A stretch of 64,000 nucleotides of DNA from GCA-002708315 sp964460905 (GCA_964460905.1 CAYWRM010000007.1:60598-124597), one strand, 5' to 3'. Positions 8,375 through 18,155 are shown, counted from the first letter of the stretch. The notes: generated by a model from the letters alone, not told the origin. Numbers and translations are program-made.

Positions 8375-9643
8375 TTAATATCCATATTTCGATTTCCATC
8401 TATTCTTTAGCTTCTTCCTGTCTTCTTTTTCACGGATATTATTACCGGGTTCATAAAATTTTGTACCACTTATTTTATCCGGAAGAAATTCCTGTTCCAC
8501 AAAATTATTTTCATGCTGATGAGCATATTTATAGTCTTTACCGTAGCCTATATCTTTCATGAGCTTTGTGGGTGAATTTCGCAGATGAAGCGGTACAGGA
8601 AGATTACCCGTTTGTTGAACCAACGATTGGGCTTCTTTTATAGCAAGATATGATGAGTTGCTTTTCGCAGAATTAGCAAGAAAAACGGCTGTTTGAGATA
8701 ATATTATTCTACCTTCGGGCCAACCTATTTTATTAATGGCATCCATGCAGGTATTAGCAAGAAGAAGAGCATTGGGATTTGCATTTCCAATATCTTCAGA
8801 TGCTAGTATCAACAATCTCCTAGCTATGAATTTTGGGTCTTCTCCGGCTTCAACCATTCGGGCTAACCAATAAACAGCTGCATTCGGGTCGCTACCCCGT
8901 ATCGATTTAATAAAAGCTGAAATAATATCATAATGCATTTCACCCTGCTTATCATAGATTGCTAGATTCTCCTGGATAATTGTTTTTACAAGTTCATTGG
9001 TGATTATAATTTCATTTTTACTTGTTTTTTCTTGATAAACAACCAACTCCAAAGCATTGTATAGCTTACGAGCATCTCCTCCTGATATTCTTAAGAGGGC
9101 TTCGTCTTCCTTAATTTTAATTGTAATATCAAACTTGTGTGATAACGATTGTATACCGTTTTTAATTAAAGCTCTAAGGTCATCAGTCTCGAGGCTGCTA
9201 AGTATGTATACCTGACAGCGTGATAATAATGGTGAGATAACCTCAAATGAGGGGTTTTCTGTAGTAGCTCCAATCAACGTTATTGTTCCTTTCTCAACGG
9301 CGTTTAAGAGTGAGTCCTGCTGCGATTTGCTAAAACGATGTATCTCATCAATAAATAATATTGCGTTTCCGCTAAACATAGCAGCCTGGCTTATAACATT
9401 TCTAACATCTTTAACACCTGAACTTACCGCGCTGAGAGTATAAAACTCTTTGTTTAACGTATTTGATATTACATTTGCAAGAGTTGTTTTACCAACGCCC
9501 GGAGGTCCCCACAATATCATAGAAGGAATATTACCCGACTCAATACTTCTGCGTAGTATAGCATTATTTCCTACCAAATGCTTCTGACCAATATAATTAT
9601 CAAGTGTATCAGGACGAAGTGTTTCAGCTAATGGAGTAGGCAT
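8375..9643 (-). CDS. rarA: Replication-associated recombination protein A (RarA/MgsA) AAA+ ATPase
   Basis: The 422-residue protein is a RarA/MgsA/WRNIP1-type clamp-loader-like ATPase that acts at stalled replication forks. The N-terminus carries the family block PLAETLRPDTLDNYIGQKHLVG. Walker A is WGPPGVGKTTL near residues 45-55 and Walker B is LFIDEIHRFSKSQQD. The sensor 1 region is GATTENPSFEV, and the arginine finger sits in LLSRCQVY. The C-terminal half contains the MgsA tetramerisation part (YWLARMVEAGEDPKFIARRL and LHLRNSPTKLMKDIGYGKDYKYAH). A minus-strand TATTTTTG box at 9707-9700 lies 57 bp before the ATG. Confidence 0.96.
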   Translation of the reverse strand: MPTPLAETLRPDTLDNYIGQKHLVGNNAILRRSIESGNIPSMILWGPPGVGKTTLANVISNTLNKEFYTLSAVSSGVKDVRNVISQAAMFSGNAILFIDEIHRFSKSQQDSLLNAVEKGTITLIGATTENPSFEVISPLLSRCQVYILSSLETDDLRALIKNGIQSLSHKFDITIKIKEDEALLRISGGDARKLYNALELVVYQEKTSKNEIIITNELVKTIIQENLAIYDKQGEMHYDIISAFIKSIRGSDPNAAVYWLARMVEAGEDPKFIARRLLILASEDIGNANPNALLLANTCMDAINKIGWPEGRIILSQTAVFLANSAKSNSSYLAIKEAQSLVQQTGNLPVPLHLRNSPTKLMKDIGYGKDYKYAHQHENNFVEQEFLPDKISGTKFYEPGNNIREKEDRKKLKNRWKSKYGY

Positions 9644-9699
9644 TTTGATTAATGATTATTTATAATTTATTAATATCTGCTAATAAGAATTAATGATTA

Positions 9700-9726
9700 C
9701 AAAAATAGTTTTTTAGATTGAACAAA
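9700..9726 (-). promoter_or_regulatory. Candidate rarA promoter
   Basis: On the minus strand TTTG at 9726-9723 is followed after 15 bp by TATTTTTG at 9707-9700. The -7 box is a good match to TAnnTTTG. The spacer is shorter than the usual 19-21, so the -33 assignment is weak. Confidence 0.38.
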
Positions 9727-9740
9727 CTACCTCATTAAGG

Positions 9741-9763
9741 CGCAAAGGTGCAAAGGTGTAAAT
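9741..9763. repeat. 'cgcaaagg' intergenic repeat, single unit
   Basis: cgcaaaggtgcaaaggtg starts at 9741, preceded by ttaagg. It consists of near-tandem copies of GCAAAGGTG and is related to the inverted pair at 20416-20550. The remaining 9644-9885 gap holds the rarA promoter and a -7 box for the next gene, with no ORF. Confidence 0.6.
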
Positions 9764-9805
9764 ATAGAATTCTTGTGACTTCATGCAAGTCAAATATTTT
9801 GTTCT

Positions 9806-9813
9806 TATATTTG
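9806..9813 (+). promoter_or_regulatory. Candidate -7 box for the binding-protein gene
   Basis: TATATTTG at 9806-9813 matches TAnnTTTG and lies 72 bp before the ATG at 9886. No TTTG lies at the expected -33 distance. Confidence 0.4.
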
Positions 9814-9885
9814 TCAAAGTAGATTTAACTTAAAGGTGGTTTTGAAGCCTTGCAACTGAATATATAAACAATTAACTCAACAGTT

Positions 9886-11178
9886 ATGAAAAGTAAAAAC
9901 TTACTCTCTGCTATAGCATTAGTTACATTGTCAATCCTTTTTATTCTTCCATTCGGATGTAAAAAAAATGAAGATCCGGATAAGTATTTAACATTGGGAG
10001 TGGTACTACCTATGGATCTGGAAAAGGGAGAACTGCGTAAAAATGCCATATTAACTGCCATCAATGAGATCAATGAATTAGATGGCGTCGGAAATAACTA
10101 CAGTATCCGCCTGAATATAAAAAGTTCGGCAGGTGCTGATAGAAATGTAGCCGCTGCATTAGCAGCTCAGGAGATTATAGCTGAGAGCCAGTACTTGGTT
10201 GGATTTATTACTGCTTTCTCATCATCTACAACTGGAATATTAGAGGATGTTGCTATTCCAAATCATTACCCTACAATATCCGGTTCTGCTACAGCATCAA
10301 GTCTCAATGGCATTTCAAGCTATTTCTCGCGTTTATGCCCACCCGATCCTTTTGAAGTCAATGTGCTTGCTGATCAGGCCAATGAATATGGAATCAGTAC
10401 GGTGGCAATTGCAGTGGAAGATGAGGATGCCTATTCCGAAGAGTTGGCAATTGCATTTCAGGATGCCTTTGGAATAGGAAATACTACACTGGTAAAGTTT
10501 AGCTCAAACGATCCGGATTATGATAATAAAATCAACCAGCTTCTAATAAATGACCCGGAAGGTATCTTCATATCCATGCTGAACCCAATTGTCTACAACG
10601 AATTTTTTACTGAACTGGGTAATGCGAATGCAATAAATGATTTGGTTAACACTTCCTTCATTCTCTGTGACGGGCTGTATTCAGATGATCTTTTCCAATC
10701 TCCAATCGATTTTATCCTGGGTGAGGTAAACGGTCATCCAAAAAATTTTGGTGCTTTTCCTTCTGCTGATACAACCAGTGATGCTTATATCTATTTTAAA
10801 TCAAATCTCTTCGAAAGATACAATCAGCAAGTTGCTTCATACAATGCACAGTTCTATGATATTGGATACCTCTTCGCAATGGCTACTGAAAAAACACTTC
10901 TTGAAATGAGTACTGATAACATGTTGGCATTCAGGGAAAAGGTAAATGATTATATCCGGCCGATCTCTCATGGTAACACTGGCGATCCGGTGGTTTCTCC
11001 TCCACAGGGATGGAAATCTATTAAAAATATTTGTCAACAGGGAGGAGTTGATTATTCCGGTGCCAGTGGCAACTGCAATATTGATGTTGAAGGTAATGCA
11101 ATTACACCGTATTCGATTTTTAGAGTGATTAAACCTACTAATAACTTCTCTTTTGAGATAATTAAGATAATACAATAA
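9886..11178 (+). CDS. Periplasmic-binding-protein type I lipoprotein (LivJ-like)
   Basis: A 430-residue exported lipoprotein. The signal peptide ends in a degenerate lipobox (LPFGC, Cys25) followed by KKNEDPD, an acidic stretch of the kind that directs Bacteroidota lipoproteins to the cell surface. The mature part has the type I periplasmic binding fold of branched-chain amino-acid receptors: LTLGVVLPMDLEKGELRKNAILTA at the start, IIAESQYLVGFI and a SGSATASSL loop. No permease or ATPase gene is adjacent, so it is an orphan and may act in sensing or capture rather than in a classical ABC importer. The ligand is unknown. Confidence 0.8.
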   Translation: MKSKNLLSAIALVTLSILFILPFGCKKNEDPDKYLTLGVVLPMDLEKGELRKNAILTAINEINELDGVGNNYSIRLNIKSSAGADRNVAAALAAQEIIAESQYLVGFITAFSSSTTGILEDVAIPNHYPTISGSATASSLNGISSYFSRLCPPDPFEVNVLADQANEYGISTVAIAVEDEDAYSEELAIAFQDAFGIGNTTLVKFSSNDPDYDNKINQLLINDPEGIFISMLNPIVYNEFFTELGNANAINDLVNTSFILCDGLYSDDLFQSPIDFILGEVNGHPKNFGAFPSADTTSDAYIYFKSNLFERYNQQVASYNAQFYDIGYLFAMATEKTLLEMSTDNMLAFREKVNDYIRPISHGNTGDPVVSPPQGWKSIKNICQQGGVDYSGASGNCNIDVEGNAITPYSIFRVIKPTNNFSFEIIKIIQ

Positions 11179-11278
11179 ATGGATAAGCTTCCGCAAAATT
11201 TTGTTACTAGGTGGATATAGTCAAATTTAAAGTTCAACCCAATTTTAAAGTTTCAAAACAAAGTACTACATTCGTTAA

Positions 11279-11689
11279 ATGATTACCATTGATGAAATTA
11301 AACTTAACTCTGAACTTAAATTCCGCACCAGTCGTAGTAGTGGTCCGGGTGGGCAATCGGTTAACAAAGTGTCAACTCAGGTAGAATTATTGTTTGATAT
11401 TAGTAGTTCAGGGTTACTTTCTGAAGATGAAAAAATAACCTTATCAGATAAATTACGCAACAGGATTAATAATGAGGGAATTCTAACTTTAAAATGTAAT
11501 GAAACCCGTAGTCAGTTAAAAAACAAAGAAATTGTCATCAATAGGTTTTTAAAGCTGCTGGAAGAAGCCTTAAAGCCAGTAAAAGAAAGAAAACCAACAA
11601 AACGAAGTAAGGCATCTGTTGAAAAGCGACTTAGGAACAAGAAGATTCAATCGGATAAGAAAAAAGACAGGAAGAATAAGGAGGAATAA
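11279..11689 (+). CDS. arfB: Alternative ribosome-rescue factor ArfB (YaeJ/ICT1 family)
   Basis: A 136-residue peptidyl-tRNA hydrolase that frees ribosomes stalled at mRNA ends. The catalytic GGQ lies in RSSGPGGQSVNKV at residues 19-31, and the C-terminal third is strongly basic (KPTKRSKASVEKRLRNKKIQ). That tail enters the empty mRNA channel in characterised ArfB. The length and the absence of stop-codon recognition domains separate it from RF1/RF2. The TAA stop codon is the first base triplet of the multi-hairpin repeat that follows. Confidence 0.95.
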   Translation: MITIDEIKLNSELKFRTSRSSGPGGQSVNKVSTQVELLFDISSSGLLSEDEKITLSDKLRNRINNEGILTLKCNETRSQLKNKEIVINRFLKLLEEALKPVKERKPTKRSKASVEKRLRNKKIQSDKKKDRKNKEE

Positions 11690-11829
11690 ATCAGTGAGAC
11701 TTTAATTTTGTGTAGCAAAATTATTTATTCAAACTCCTGCCAGCCGGTAGGCTGGTTTCCCGTCGCTTGCGGCGATAAGAAAATAATTTCCATATATATA
11801 CCGTCCGCTTGTCGCGGGAAGCTTCATTA
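11687..11829 (+). repeat. Multi-hairpin intergenic repeat, copy C
   Basis: It begins with the shared box TAAATCAGTGAG (11687) and ends near TTCATTA (11829). Stem 1 is TAATTTTG/CAAAATTA (11703-11723, loop tgtag). A CCAGCC-ggta-GGCTGG hairpin follows, and a GC-rich CCGTCCGCTTGTCGCGGG element closes it. Related to copies at 37633 and 39201; the middle part differs. Confidence 0.6.
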
Positions 11830-11856
11830 TTTTCTATTAATATAGAATTTTCAAAT

Positions 11857-12399
11857 TTAAAAAGGACTAATAAAATCTTTAAATAATGGGCTTTCCATAT
11901 CTTTTGCTGATAGGGTAGGGTTATTAATTTTCCAGTCAATATTTAAGTCAGGGTCATTCCATAATATACTGCCTTCCGATTCCTTATTGTAAACATTAGT
12001 GCATTTATAAAAGAAGACAGTATCATCTTCCAAAGTAACAAAACCATGGGCAAAACCCGGAGGTATCCAGTACATCCACTTATTATCATGATTAAGCTCA
12101 ACAGAAGCCCATTGACCATAAGTAGGTGATGCTAACCTCAAATCAACTGCTAAATCTAATACGGCACCATGCATTACTCTTACTAATTTTCCCTGGGCAA
12201 AAGGTGGTTTTTGAAAATGAAGCCCACGCAAAACTCCTTTTGCCGACTTTGATTCATTATCCTGTACAAAATTCTGATCGATTCCATTTCGAAGAAAATC
12301 TTGTTTATTGTAAGATTCAAAAAAATAGCCTCTGTTATCATTAAAAACAGTTGGCTTAATTATATACAGATCAGGTATTTTCGTTTTAACAATTTCCAT
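11857..12399 (-). CDS. rfbC: dTDP-4-dehydrorhamnose 3,5-epimerase
   Basis: A 180-residue cupin enzyme (RmlC) that converts dTDP-4-dehydro-6-deoxyglucose to the L-lyxo form for L-rhamnose in surface polysaccharide. The catalytic His lies in VLRGLHFQ (His61) and the following FFYKCTNVYNKESE contains the conserved Tyr. The N-terminal block DNRGYFFESYN and the WIPPGFAHGF strand are typical. No rfbA, rfbB or rfbD is beside it, so it is separated from the rest of the pathway. A minus-strand TATTTTTG box at 12475-12468 lies about 70 bp upstream. Confidence 0.95.
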   Translation of the reverse strand: MEIVKTKIPDLYIIKPTVFNDNRGYFFESYNKQDFLRNGIDQNFVQDNESKSAKGVLRGLHFQKPPFAQGKLVRVMHGAVLDLAVDLRLASPTYGQWASVELNHDNKWMYWIPPGFAHGFVTLEDDTVFFYKCTNVYNKESEGSILWNDPDLNIDWKINNPTLSAKDMESPLFKDFISPF

Positions 12400-12467
12400 A
12401 TTATACTATTTGTTAGAATAAAATAGGTTATTTCTATGAAGAAATATTTTGTATTTTAGTTTAGGTA

Positions 12468-12475
12468 CAAAAATA
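12468..12475 (-). promoter_or_regulatory. Candidate -7 box for rfbC
   Basis: TATTTTTG on the minus strand matches TAnnTTTG and lies 69 bp before the rfbC ATG. No clear -33 TTTG. Confidence 0.35.
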
Positions 12476-12621
12476 TAAAAAACAGGATAAATAACGCTTT
12501 TAGCAGGAGCAAAATACGTTCTATTTAAAAGAATCCATTTTTATATTTCTATGATTAAAATAATTTAATACTTTTATACCAGATAAATTAAGTAATATTT
12601 ACTAATTAAAATAATCTTATT

Positions 12622-14448
12622 ATGAAAAAACATTTACTATTATCCTTGTTAATTGCGTTTACAGTTTTCGCTTTTGGACAAGAAAAGTTTGGTGAAATTA
12701 CCGGGCCTAATAAAGACCTGAAGCTATCACATATAAATGTTCATCCGGATCAAATGAGTGTTTACAATGGTGAAGCTATTGTGACAAAGTCAAGGGATTT
12801 TATAACTATTGGTAATACCTGGTACGATTCCCAGGCTATTAACTATGGTAATATGATGCAACGCATTTGGGCCTATGATGATGGCACAGTTGGTGCTACT
12901 TGGATAGGAATGGGACCCGGGACACCGGGAGTGCCTGACAGAGGAACCGGTTACAATTATTTTGATAATTCCATCTGGGGCGAACCTGATCCTCATGTTG
13001 GCCCTGACGATAGAATGGGATCACTTAGTTATGCTCCTTGGGGAATAGGTGGTGAAATTATTTGTCAATATAAGTATATAGCCGGCGAGGGACCTATACT
13101 CTTATTTAAAAGAGAAACAAAAGGCGTTGGCGACTGGGATATGGTAGAATTAACTAATCCTAACGGGGTATCGCTTGTATGGCAATCTATGATAACTAGT
13201 GGAGATGAGAATGAATACATACATATACTTGCATATACTTATGATGCCGAATACATGGGTCAGGAAAATGCATTGCTTTACTACAGATCATCAGATGGTG
13301 GTGATTCATGGGATGTTGAGGGTGAAATTATTGATGGATTGGGAGAAGATTATTTTACATCAATAAACGCACTAAGTTATGCATGGGCAAATCCGGTTGG
13401 TAGTACTATTGCATTCACATACGGTTTTGATGAATTTGGTGGCAATATTTTTAAATCAATTGACGATGGTGATAACTGGGAAATTATTGAAGTTTTTAAC
13501 TCTCCTTTTTCAGGTGCTGATCCTCCCGTTGATACTGAAATATTTCCTTGTGGAATAGGTTCTTCAGCTTGTGCACTTGATTCGGATGGTATGGCTCATG
13601 TAATCTTTCCTCGTATGAGAAAAATATTTGCTGCTGGTGAGGCAAGCTGGTATCCTTATACCGATGGTCTTATTTATTGGAACGAGACAATGGATGTACT
13701 TGACACTACAATAATAAGCTCATATACACTTGATTATCTTGATGCTGCCGGCAATTTGATTGGTTGGCTGGATGAGTCGTTAGTAATACCCGATGGACAA
13801 CCTAACTATGCAAATGCTTTATGGGGGTTTCCACAGATTTCAATTGATGCTGAAAATAATATGTTTGTTGCTACAAGTACAATTTCATCAAATACTAATG
13901 ATGAATTTAATTATAGGCATATAATGGTTAATAGTTCTTTTAATGGTGGTTTATATTGGGAAGGACAGATTGATTTAACTGATGATGTTATTCATATGTT
14001 CTCTGAGTGCGCCTTTCCTGCAATGGCTCCTGTAATTGATGATAAAGTACATATTGTTTATCAGGAAGATTTTATCCCTGGTTTTCATGAATGGCTTGAT
14101 GATCATATGGCAGTTGAAAATCAAATGATTGCTGTTTCATACGATAAAGATTTCTTTGTTGGCACTAACGAGCAATTTGAACAAACCAATGTAACATTGT
14201 CAGATATTTATCCTAATCCGGCAGAGCATAATGTTAATTTTATTTTAAAACTTAACATAAGTGCAGATGTAGTTGTAACTATTACAAATATTGTTGGACA
14301 GGTTGTAAGAACTGAAAATATTGGACAATTGCAAGTCGGGAGTAATGCATTATCAATAGATGTTAGTGAGCTTCAATCGGGAACATATTTTTGTACAGTT
14401 GAAGTTGATAAACAGAAATTTAGCAGAAAAATTATTGTAACCAGATAG
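12622..14448 (+). CDS. Secreted Asp-box protein with type IX C-terminal sorting domain
   Basis: A 608-residue exported protein. The signal peptide is MKKHLLLSLLIAFTVFAFGQ. The body contains sialidase-type Asp boxes (SSDGGDSW and SIDDGDNW), which mark beta-propeller folds, but I see no sialidase catalytic set. The last 80 residues form a type IX secretion C-terminal domain: a DIYPNPA entry motif, VVVTITNIVGQVV, then LSIDVSELQSGTYF and a final FSRKIIVTR. It is therefore likely exported by the Por system and anchored at the surface or released. The gene ends before a strong terminator. Confidence 0.9.
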   Translation: MKKHLLLSLLIAFTVFAFGQEKFGEITGPNKDLKLSHINVHPDQMSVYNGEAIVTKSRDFITIGNTWYDSQAINYGNMMQRIWAYDDGTVGATWIGMGPGTPGVPDRGTGYNYFDNSIWGEPDPHVGPDDRMGSLSYAPWGIGGEIICQYKYIAGEGPILLFKRETKGVGDWDMVELTNPNGVSLVWQSMITSGDENEYIHILAYTYDAEYMGQENALLYYRSSDGGDSWDVEGEIIDGLGEDYFTSINALSYAWANPVGSTIAFTYGFDEFGGNIFKSIDDGDNWEIIEVFNSPFSGADPPVDTEIFPCGIGSSACALDSDGMAHVIFPRMRKIFAAGEASWYPYTDGLIYWNETMDVLDTTIISSYTLDYLDAAGNLIGWLDESLVIPDGQPNYANALWGFPQISIDAENNMFVATSTISSNTNDEFNYRHIMVNSSFNGGLYWEGQIDLTDDVIHMFSECAFPAMAPVIDDKVHIVYQEDFIPGFHEWLDDHMAVENQMIAVSYDKDFFVGTNEQFEQTNVTLSDIYPNPAEHNVNFILKLNISADVVVTITNIVGQVVRTENIGQLQVGSNALSIDVSELQSGTYFCTVEVDKQKFSRKIIVTR

Positions 14449-14546
14449 TTTTATTATTGGTTTATGCTTGATATTAAGCATAATTCATTAATCTAAAATA
14501 TTACGTCAACCATAGTTTTTTTATTATTGTTGGTATTGATTTAGTA

Positions 14547-14594
14547 ATTGAAAATCTTCTAAGAATGACTTATTCTTAGAAGATTTTCAATTTT
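14547..14594 (+). terminator. Strong intrinsic terminator after the type IX cargo gene
   Basis: A perfect 20-bp inverted repeat (14547-14566 and 14572-14591) with a 5-nt GACTT loop is followed by TTTAATCTATTTTA. It sits about 100 bp after the stop codon. Confidence 0.85.
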
Positions 14595-14626
14595 AATCTA
14601 TTTTATTTTAGCTATTCATAAATTAA

Positions 14627-14634
14627 TAAATTTG
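14627..14634 (+). promoter_or_regulatory. Candidate -7 box for the DUF5916 gene
   Basis: TAAATTTG matches TAnnTTTG, lies 21 bp before the ATG and just after the preceding terminator. No clear -33 element. Confidence 0.42.
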
Positions 14635-14654
14635 CCCCTTTTATAATCTTAAGG

Positions 14655-17276
14655 ATGAATAAGCAAATATTTATTTCTGTTTTATTATCTCTTTTTGGAA
14701 TGATAGTTATTGCTCAAGAAAATAATATTCCTTTAAGAGTTTTTAATACAACACGAATAATTGATGCACCACCTGTTATTGATGGGATTCCTGATGATGA
14801 GGCATGGGAGATAGTTGAATGGTCGGGTGATTTTACACAAAAGGAACCATATGAATATGAGTCCCCATCACAGCAAACAGCATTTAAAGTACTATTTGAC
14901 GACAATAACCTGTACGTTGTAATTAGAGCATTTGATACTGAACCTAATAAGATTGAAAAGAGGTTATCACGACGTGATTTGTATGGAGGTGATTGGGTAG
15001 GCATAGGTTTCGATAGCTATAATGATAACCTTACTGGATTTGTTTTTACGGTAAATGCTGCAGGTGTAAAAAGTGATGGAATTAACACCAATGATACCCA
15101 GATGGATGAAACATGGGATCCTGTATGGTATGTAAAAGTTAGTGTTGACGATCTTGGCTGGGTAGCAGAAATGAGAATACCTCTCTCACAACTTCGATTC
15201 TCAAATGTTGAAAACCATATCTGGGGTCTTGAAGTTATGAGGCAATTATTTCGAAATGATGAGTTTTCAGTATGGCAAATGGTACCACAAGAAGCATCTG
15301 GCTGGGTTAGTATGTGGGGAGAACTAAGAGGCATTAATGATATAAAGCCGAAGAAGGAAATTGAACTCAAACCCTACATTATGGGTAGCCTTGAAAAAAG
15401 TGAGAAAGTATTAGAAGATCCATATAGTACTGGAACAGAGTGGGGATATAATGCTGGTATTGATGGTAAAATAGCCGTAACAAACGACCTTACCTTAAAT
15501 TTTACAATTAACCCTGATTTTGGGCAAGTAGAAGCAGATCCATCGGAAGTAAACCTTAGCGCTTTTGAGTCCTTTTTTGAAGAAAGGCGGCCATTTTTTG
15601 TTGAAGGTAGCAATATTTTCAATTTCCCTCTTATTGGAAGTAATAGCACTACAAATTTATTTTATTCCCGAAGAGTTGGAAGACGCCCTCAATATTTTCC
15701 TGACCTTAACGATGATGAGTACATTGAGATGCATCCATTTACTCGAATACTCGGTGCGTTTAAACTATCTGGTAAAACAAGAAATGGATGGTCAATAGGG
15801 GTGATGGAGAGTGTCACAAATAAGGAAATCGCTAAAATAGACTCAGCAGGTACTAAGAGATCGGAAACCGTTGAACCAACAACAAACTTCTTCAATATCA
15901 GGGTACAGAAAGATATTGATAAGGGTAATACTACAGTTGGAGGAATGCTCACTGCCACCAATAGATTTATTGTTGATGACCAACTAAGATTTTTACCAAC
16001 TTCAGCATATACAGGAGGGCTTGATATTAAAAAATATTGGAATGATAAAAACTATTATTTTGCTGCCAAAGGTTATGGTAGTTATATAACAGGTGATACA
16101 ACTGCAATAATTAATCTTCAAACGGCTCCGCAAAGGTATTACCAGCGACCTGATATGGATCATAGAACTGTGGATTCGTCACTTACAACATTATCAGGAT
16201 ATGGAGGTAATGTTGAAGCAGGTAAACTGGGTGGAGGAAACTGGAGATATGGAACGAGAGTCTGGTGGCTATCCCCGGGAATAGATGTTAATGATATGGG
16301 TTTTATGCAACGATCGGATGCTATTAGCCAAACCGCCTGGATAAATTATATCATTTGGACTCCGTTTTCGATTTTCCGAAGCATGAATTTCAATTTTAGC
16401 CAATGGTCATGGTGGGATTTTTCAGGTAGTTATCTTAATCTTGGTGCCAGGATTTCTACAAATGCTCAATTTATTAATTATTGGAGCTATAATGTCGGTT
16501 TAGTTAGAAATGGATTGGATGTGAGCAGATCGGAGCTTAGAGGTGGGCCATCACTTTTAGTTAGTGGAAACTGGAAAACATGGCTAGGTATTCACTCAGA
16601 CTCAAGGAAAAAACTTGTTTTTTATATTAGTGGCGCAATTGATATTGGCGACAACAACGACAAACTTCATCAGGATATAGAACTAACCATAAGTTACCGA
16701 CCTTTTAATTCTTTACACCTCTCATTAGCTCCTGAGTTTACAGTTGATTATGACAAGGTAAAATATGTTGAAACTATTGATAATACTAAAGGTGATCGCT
16801 ATATTGTCGGATCCTTAACAAGACATATTACATCGATGGATATTAGGATAGAATTCTCAATTACGCCGGATTTGAGTTTACAATATTGGGGGCAACCATT
16901 TATTTTTTCTGCTAATTATTCACGTTTTGCTGAAGTTGTTGATGCGGGAAATAAAGTGATAGATAATCAATATCATGTTTTTGCAAATAATGAGATTTCA
17001 TATAACGAAGTAAATGATATGTATGAGGTACGCGAAAACAGTCAACCATCTTTTACATTTGAAAACCCTGATTTTAGTGTTTTTGAATTTCGATCGAATT
17101 TTGTTATAAGGTGGGAATACATTCCCGGTTCAACTGCTTATTTTGTCTGGTCGCAGGGTAGGGAAGGAGATGTACCTTATGGAGATTTTGATTTTAATGA
17201 TCACTTGAATAAAATTGTAGATGTTGCTCCTGCTAATGTTTTTCTTTTGAAGTTTTCGTATAGATTAAGTATGTAG
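14655..17276 (+). CDS. DUF5916 family outer-membrane protein with CBM9-like domain
   Basis: An 873-residue exported protein. After the signal peptide (ends IVIAQ), residues about 30-220 form a carbohydrate-binding type 9-like domain: PPVIDGIPDDEAWE, a DDNNLYVVIRAFD strand and WVAEMRIPLSQLRF. The DUF5916 region follows, starting near KPYIMGS and containing FGQVEADPSEVNLSAFESFF then RRPFFVEG. The remainder is rich in alternating hydrophobic residues ending FLLKFSYRLSM, consistent with a beta-barrel inserted in the outer membrane. The function is unknown; the CBM9-like part suggests glycan binding. Confidence 0.88.
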   Translation: MNKQIFISVLLSLFGMIVIAQENNIPLRVFNTTRIIDAPPVIDGIPDDEAWEIVEWSGDFTQKEPYEYESPSQQTAFKVLFDDNNLYVVIRAFDTEPNKIEKRLSRRDLYGGDWVGIGFDSYNDNLTGFVFTVNAAGVKSDGINTNDTQMDETWDPVWYVKVSVDDLGWVAEMRIPLSQLRFSNVENHIWGLEVMRQLFRNDEFSVWQMVPQEASGWVSMWGELRGINDIKPKKEIELKPYIMGSLEKSEKVLEDPYSTGTEWGYNAGIDGKIAVTNDLTLNFTINPDFGQVEADPSEVNLSAFESFFEERRPFFVEGSNIFNFPLIGSNSTTNLFYSRRVGRRPQYFPDLNDDEYIEMHPFTRILGAFKLSGKTRNGWSIGVMESVTNKEIAKIDSAGTKRSETVEPTTNFFNIRVQKDIDKGNTTVGGMLTATNRFIVDDQLRFLPTSAYTGGLDIKKYWNDKNYYFAAKGYGSYITGDTTAIINLQTAPQRYYQRPDMDHRTVDSSLTTLSGYGGNVEAGKLGGGNWRYGTRVWWLSPGIDVNDMGFMQRSDAISQTAWINYIIWTPFSIFRSMNFNFSQWSWWDFSGSYLNLGARISTNAQFINYWSYNVGLVRNGLDVSRSELRGGPSLLVSGNWKTWLGIHSDSRKKLVFYISGAIDIGDNNDKLHQDIELTISYRPFNSLHLSLAPEFTVDYDKVKYVETIDNTKGDRYIVGSLTRHITSMDIRIEFSITPDLSLQYWGQPFIFSANYSRFAEVVDAGNKVIDNQYHVFANNEISYNEVNDMYEVRENSQPSFTFENPDFSVFEFRSNFVIRWEYIPGSTAYFVWSQGREGDVPYGDFDFNDHLNKIVDVAPANVFLLKFSYRLSM

Positions 17277-17355
17277 GTTAATTAATGGTACAATGATTTA
17301 TAGTATGGTTGTTAATTAAAAAATTGTATAATTGTAAAGTTGAATTAAAGATCTA

Positions 17356-18006
17356 ATGAAAAGATATTTGTTGTTTATTATTATTGGTTTAACAAGCATA
17401 ATTTCTAATGCTCAAGATGTTAGTATAGCGCTTTTGAAGTATAGTGGTGGTGGTGACTGGTATGCAAATCCAACATCATTGCCTAATTTGGTTAATTTCT
17501 GTAATAAGAATCTTCACACTAAAATTAGTTCCGATATACCTGCAATAAATATTGCGAGTCCTGAATTGTTTAATTTTCCATTAACACATATAACCGGCCA
17601 TGGCAATATCATATTAAGCCCCGATGAAGTTGAAAATCTCAGGAAATATTTTATTTCGGGAGGATTTTTGCATATCTCAGATAATTACGGCCTGGATGAA
17701 TTCATTCGTAGAGAAATGAAAAAAGTTTTCCCTGGTTTGGAATTTATAGAACTACCCTATAATCATCCAATATATCATCAAAAGTATAATTTTAGTAATG
17801 GATTACCCAAAATTCATGAACATGATGACAAAAATTCTCAAGGATTTGGATTAATCTATGAAGGGCGATTAGTTTGTTTCTATGATTATGAATGTGATCT
17901 TGGCGATGGCTGGGAAGACCCTGACGTTCATAATGATACAGATGTAAAAAGACAAAATGCATTGAAGATGGGTGCAAATATTGTTCAATTTGTTTTCGAA
18001 CAGTAG
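17356..18006 (+). CDS. DUF4159 domain protein, exported
   Basis: A 216-residue protein with a signal peptide ending SNAQ and a single DUF4159 domain, marked by ALLKYSGGGDWYANPTSLPNL, YLTHITGHG-type segment (PLTHITGHGNI) and GGFLHISDNYG. The C-terminus contains a CDLGDGWEDP motif and NALKMGANIVQF. DUF4159 proteins usually sit in the periplasm and lack a known role. It lies 80 bp downstream of the DUF5916 gene and may be transcribed with it. Confidence 0.87.
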   Translation: MKRYLLFIIIGLTSIISNAQDVSIALLKYSGGGDWYANPTSLPNLVNFCNKNLHTKISSDIPAINIASPELFNFPLTHITGHGNIILSPDEVENLRKYFISGGFLHISDNYGLDEFIRREMKKVFPGLEFIELPYNHPIYHQKYNFSNGLPKIHEHDDKNSQGFGLIYEGRLVCFYDYECDLGDGWEDPDVHNDTDVKRQNALKMGANIVQFVFEQ

Positions 18007-18125
18007 TACTAACTTTACATAGAGACTATATTTATTTTGTAAGGATTACTCTTACTATTCGACAAGATTCATAAATATTTAACAATTTTTTAGTTGTTAT
18101 TTTATAACAAAATCAAAAACAATTA

Positions 18126-18133
18126 TATTTTTG
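18126..18133 (+). promoter_or_regulatory. Candidate -7 box for the thioredoxin-like gene
   Basis: TATTTTTG matches TAnnTTTG, 22 bp before the ATG. A TTTA at 18101-18104 at the right distance (21 bp) could be a degenerate -33. Confidence 0.45.
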
Positions 18134-18155
18134 CGCATTAAAAAAAATTATAATT

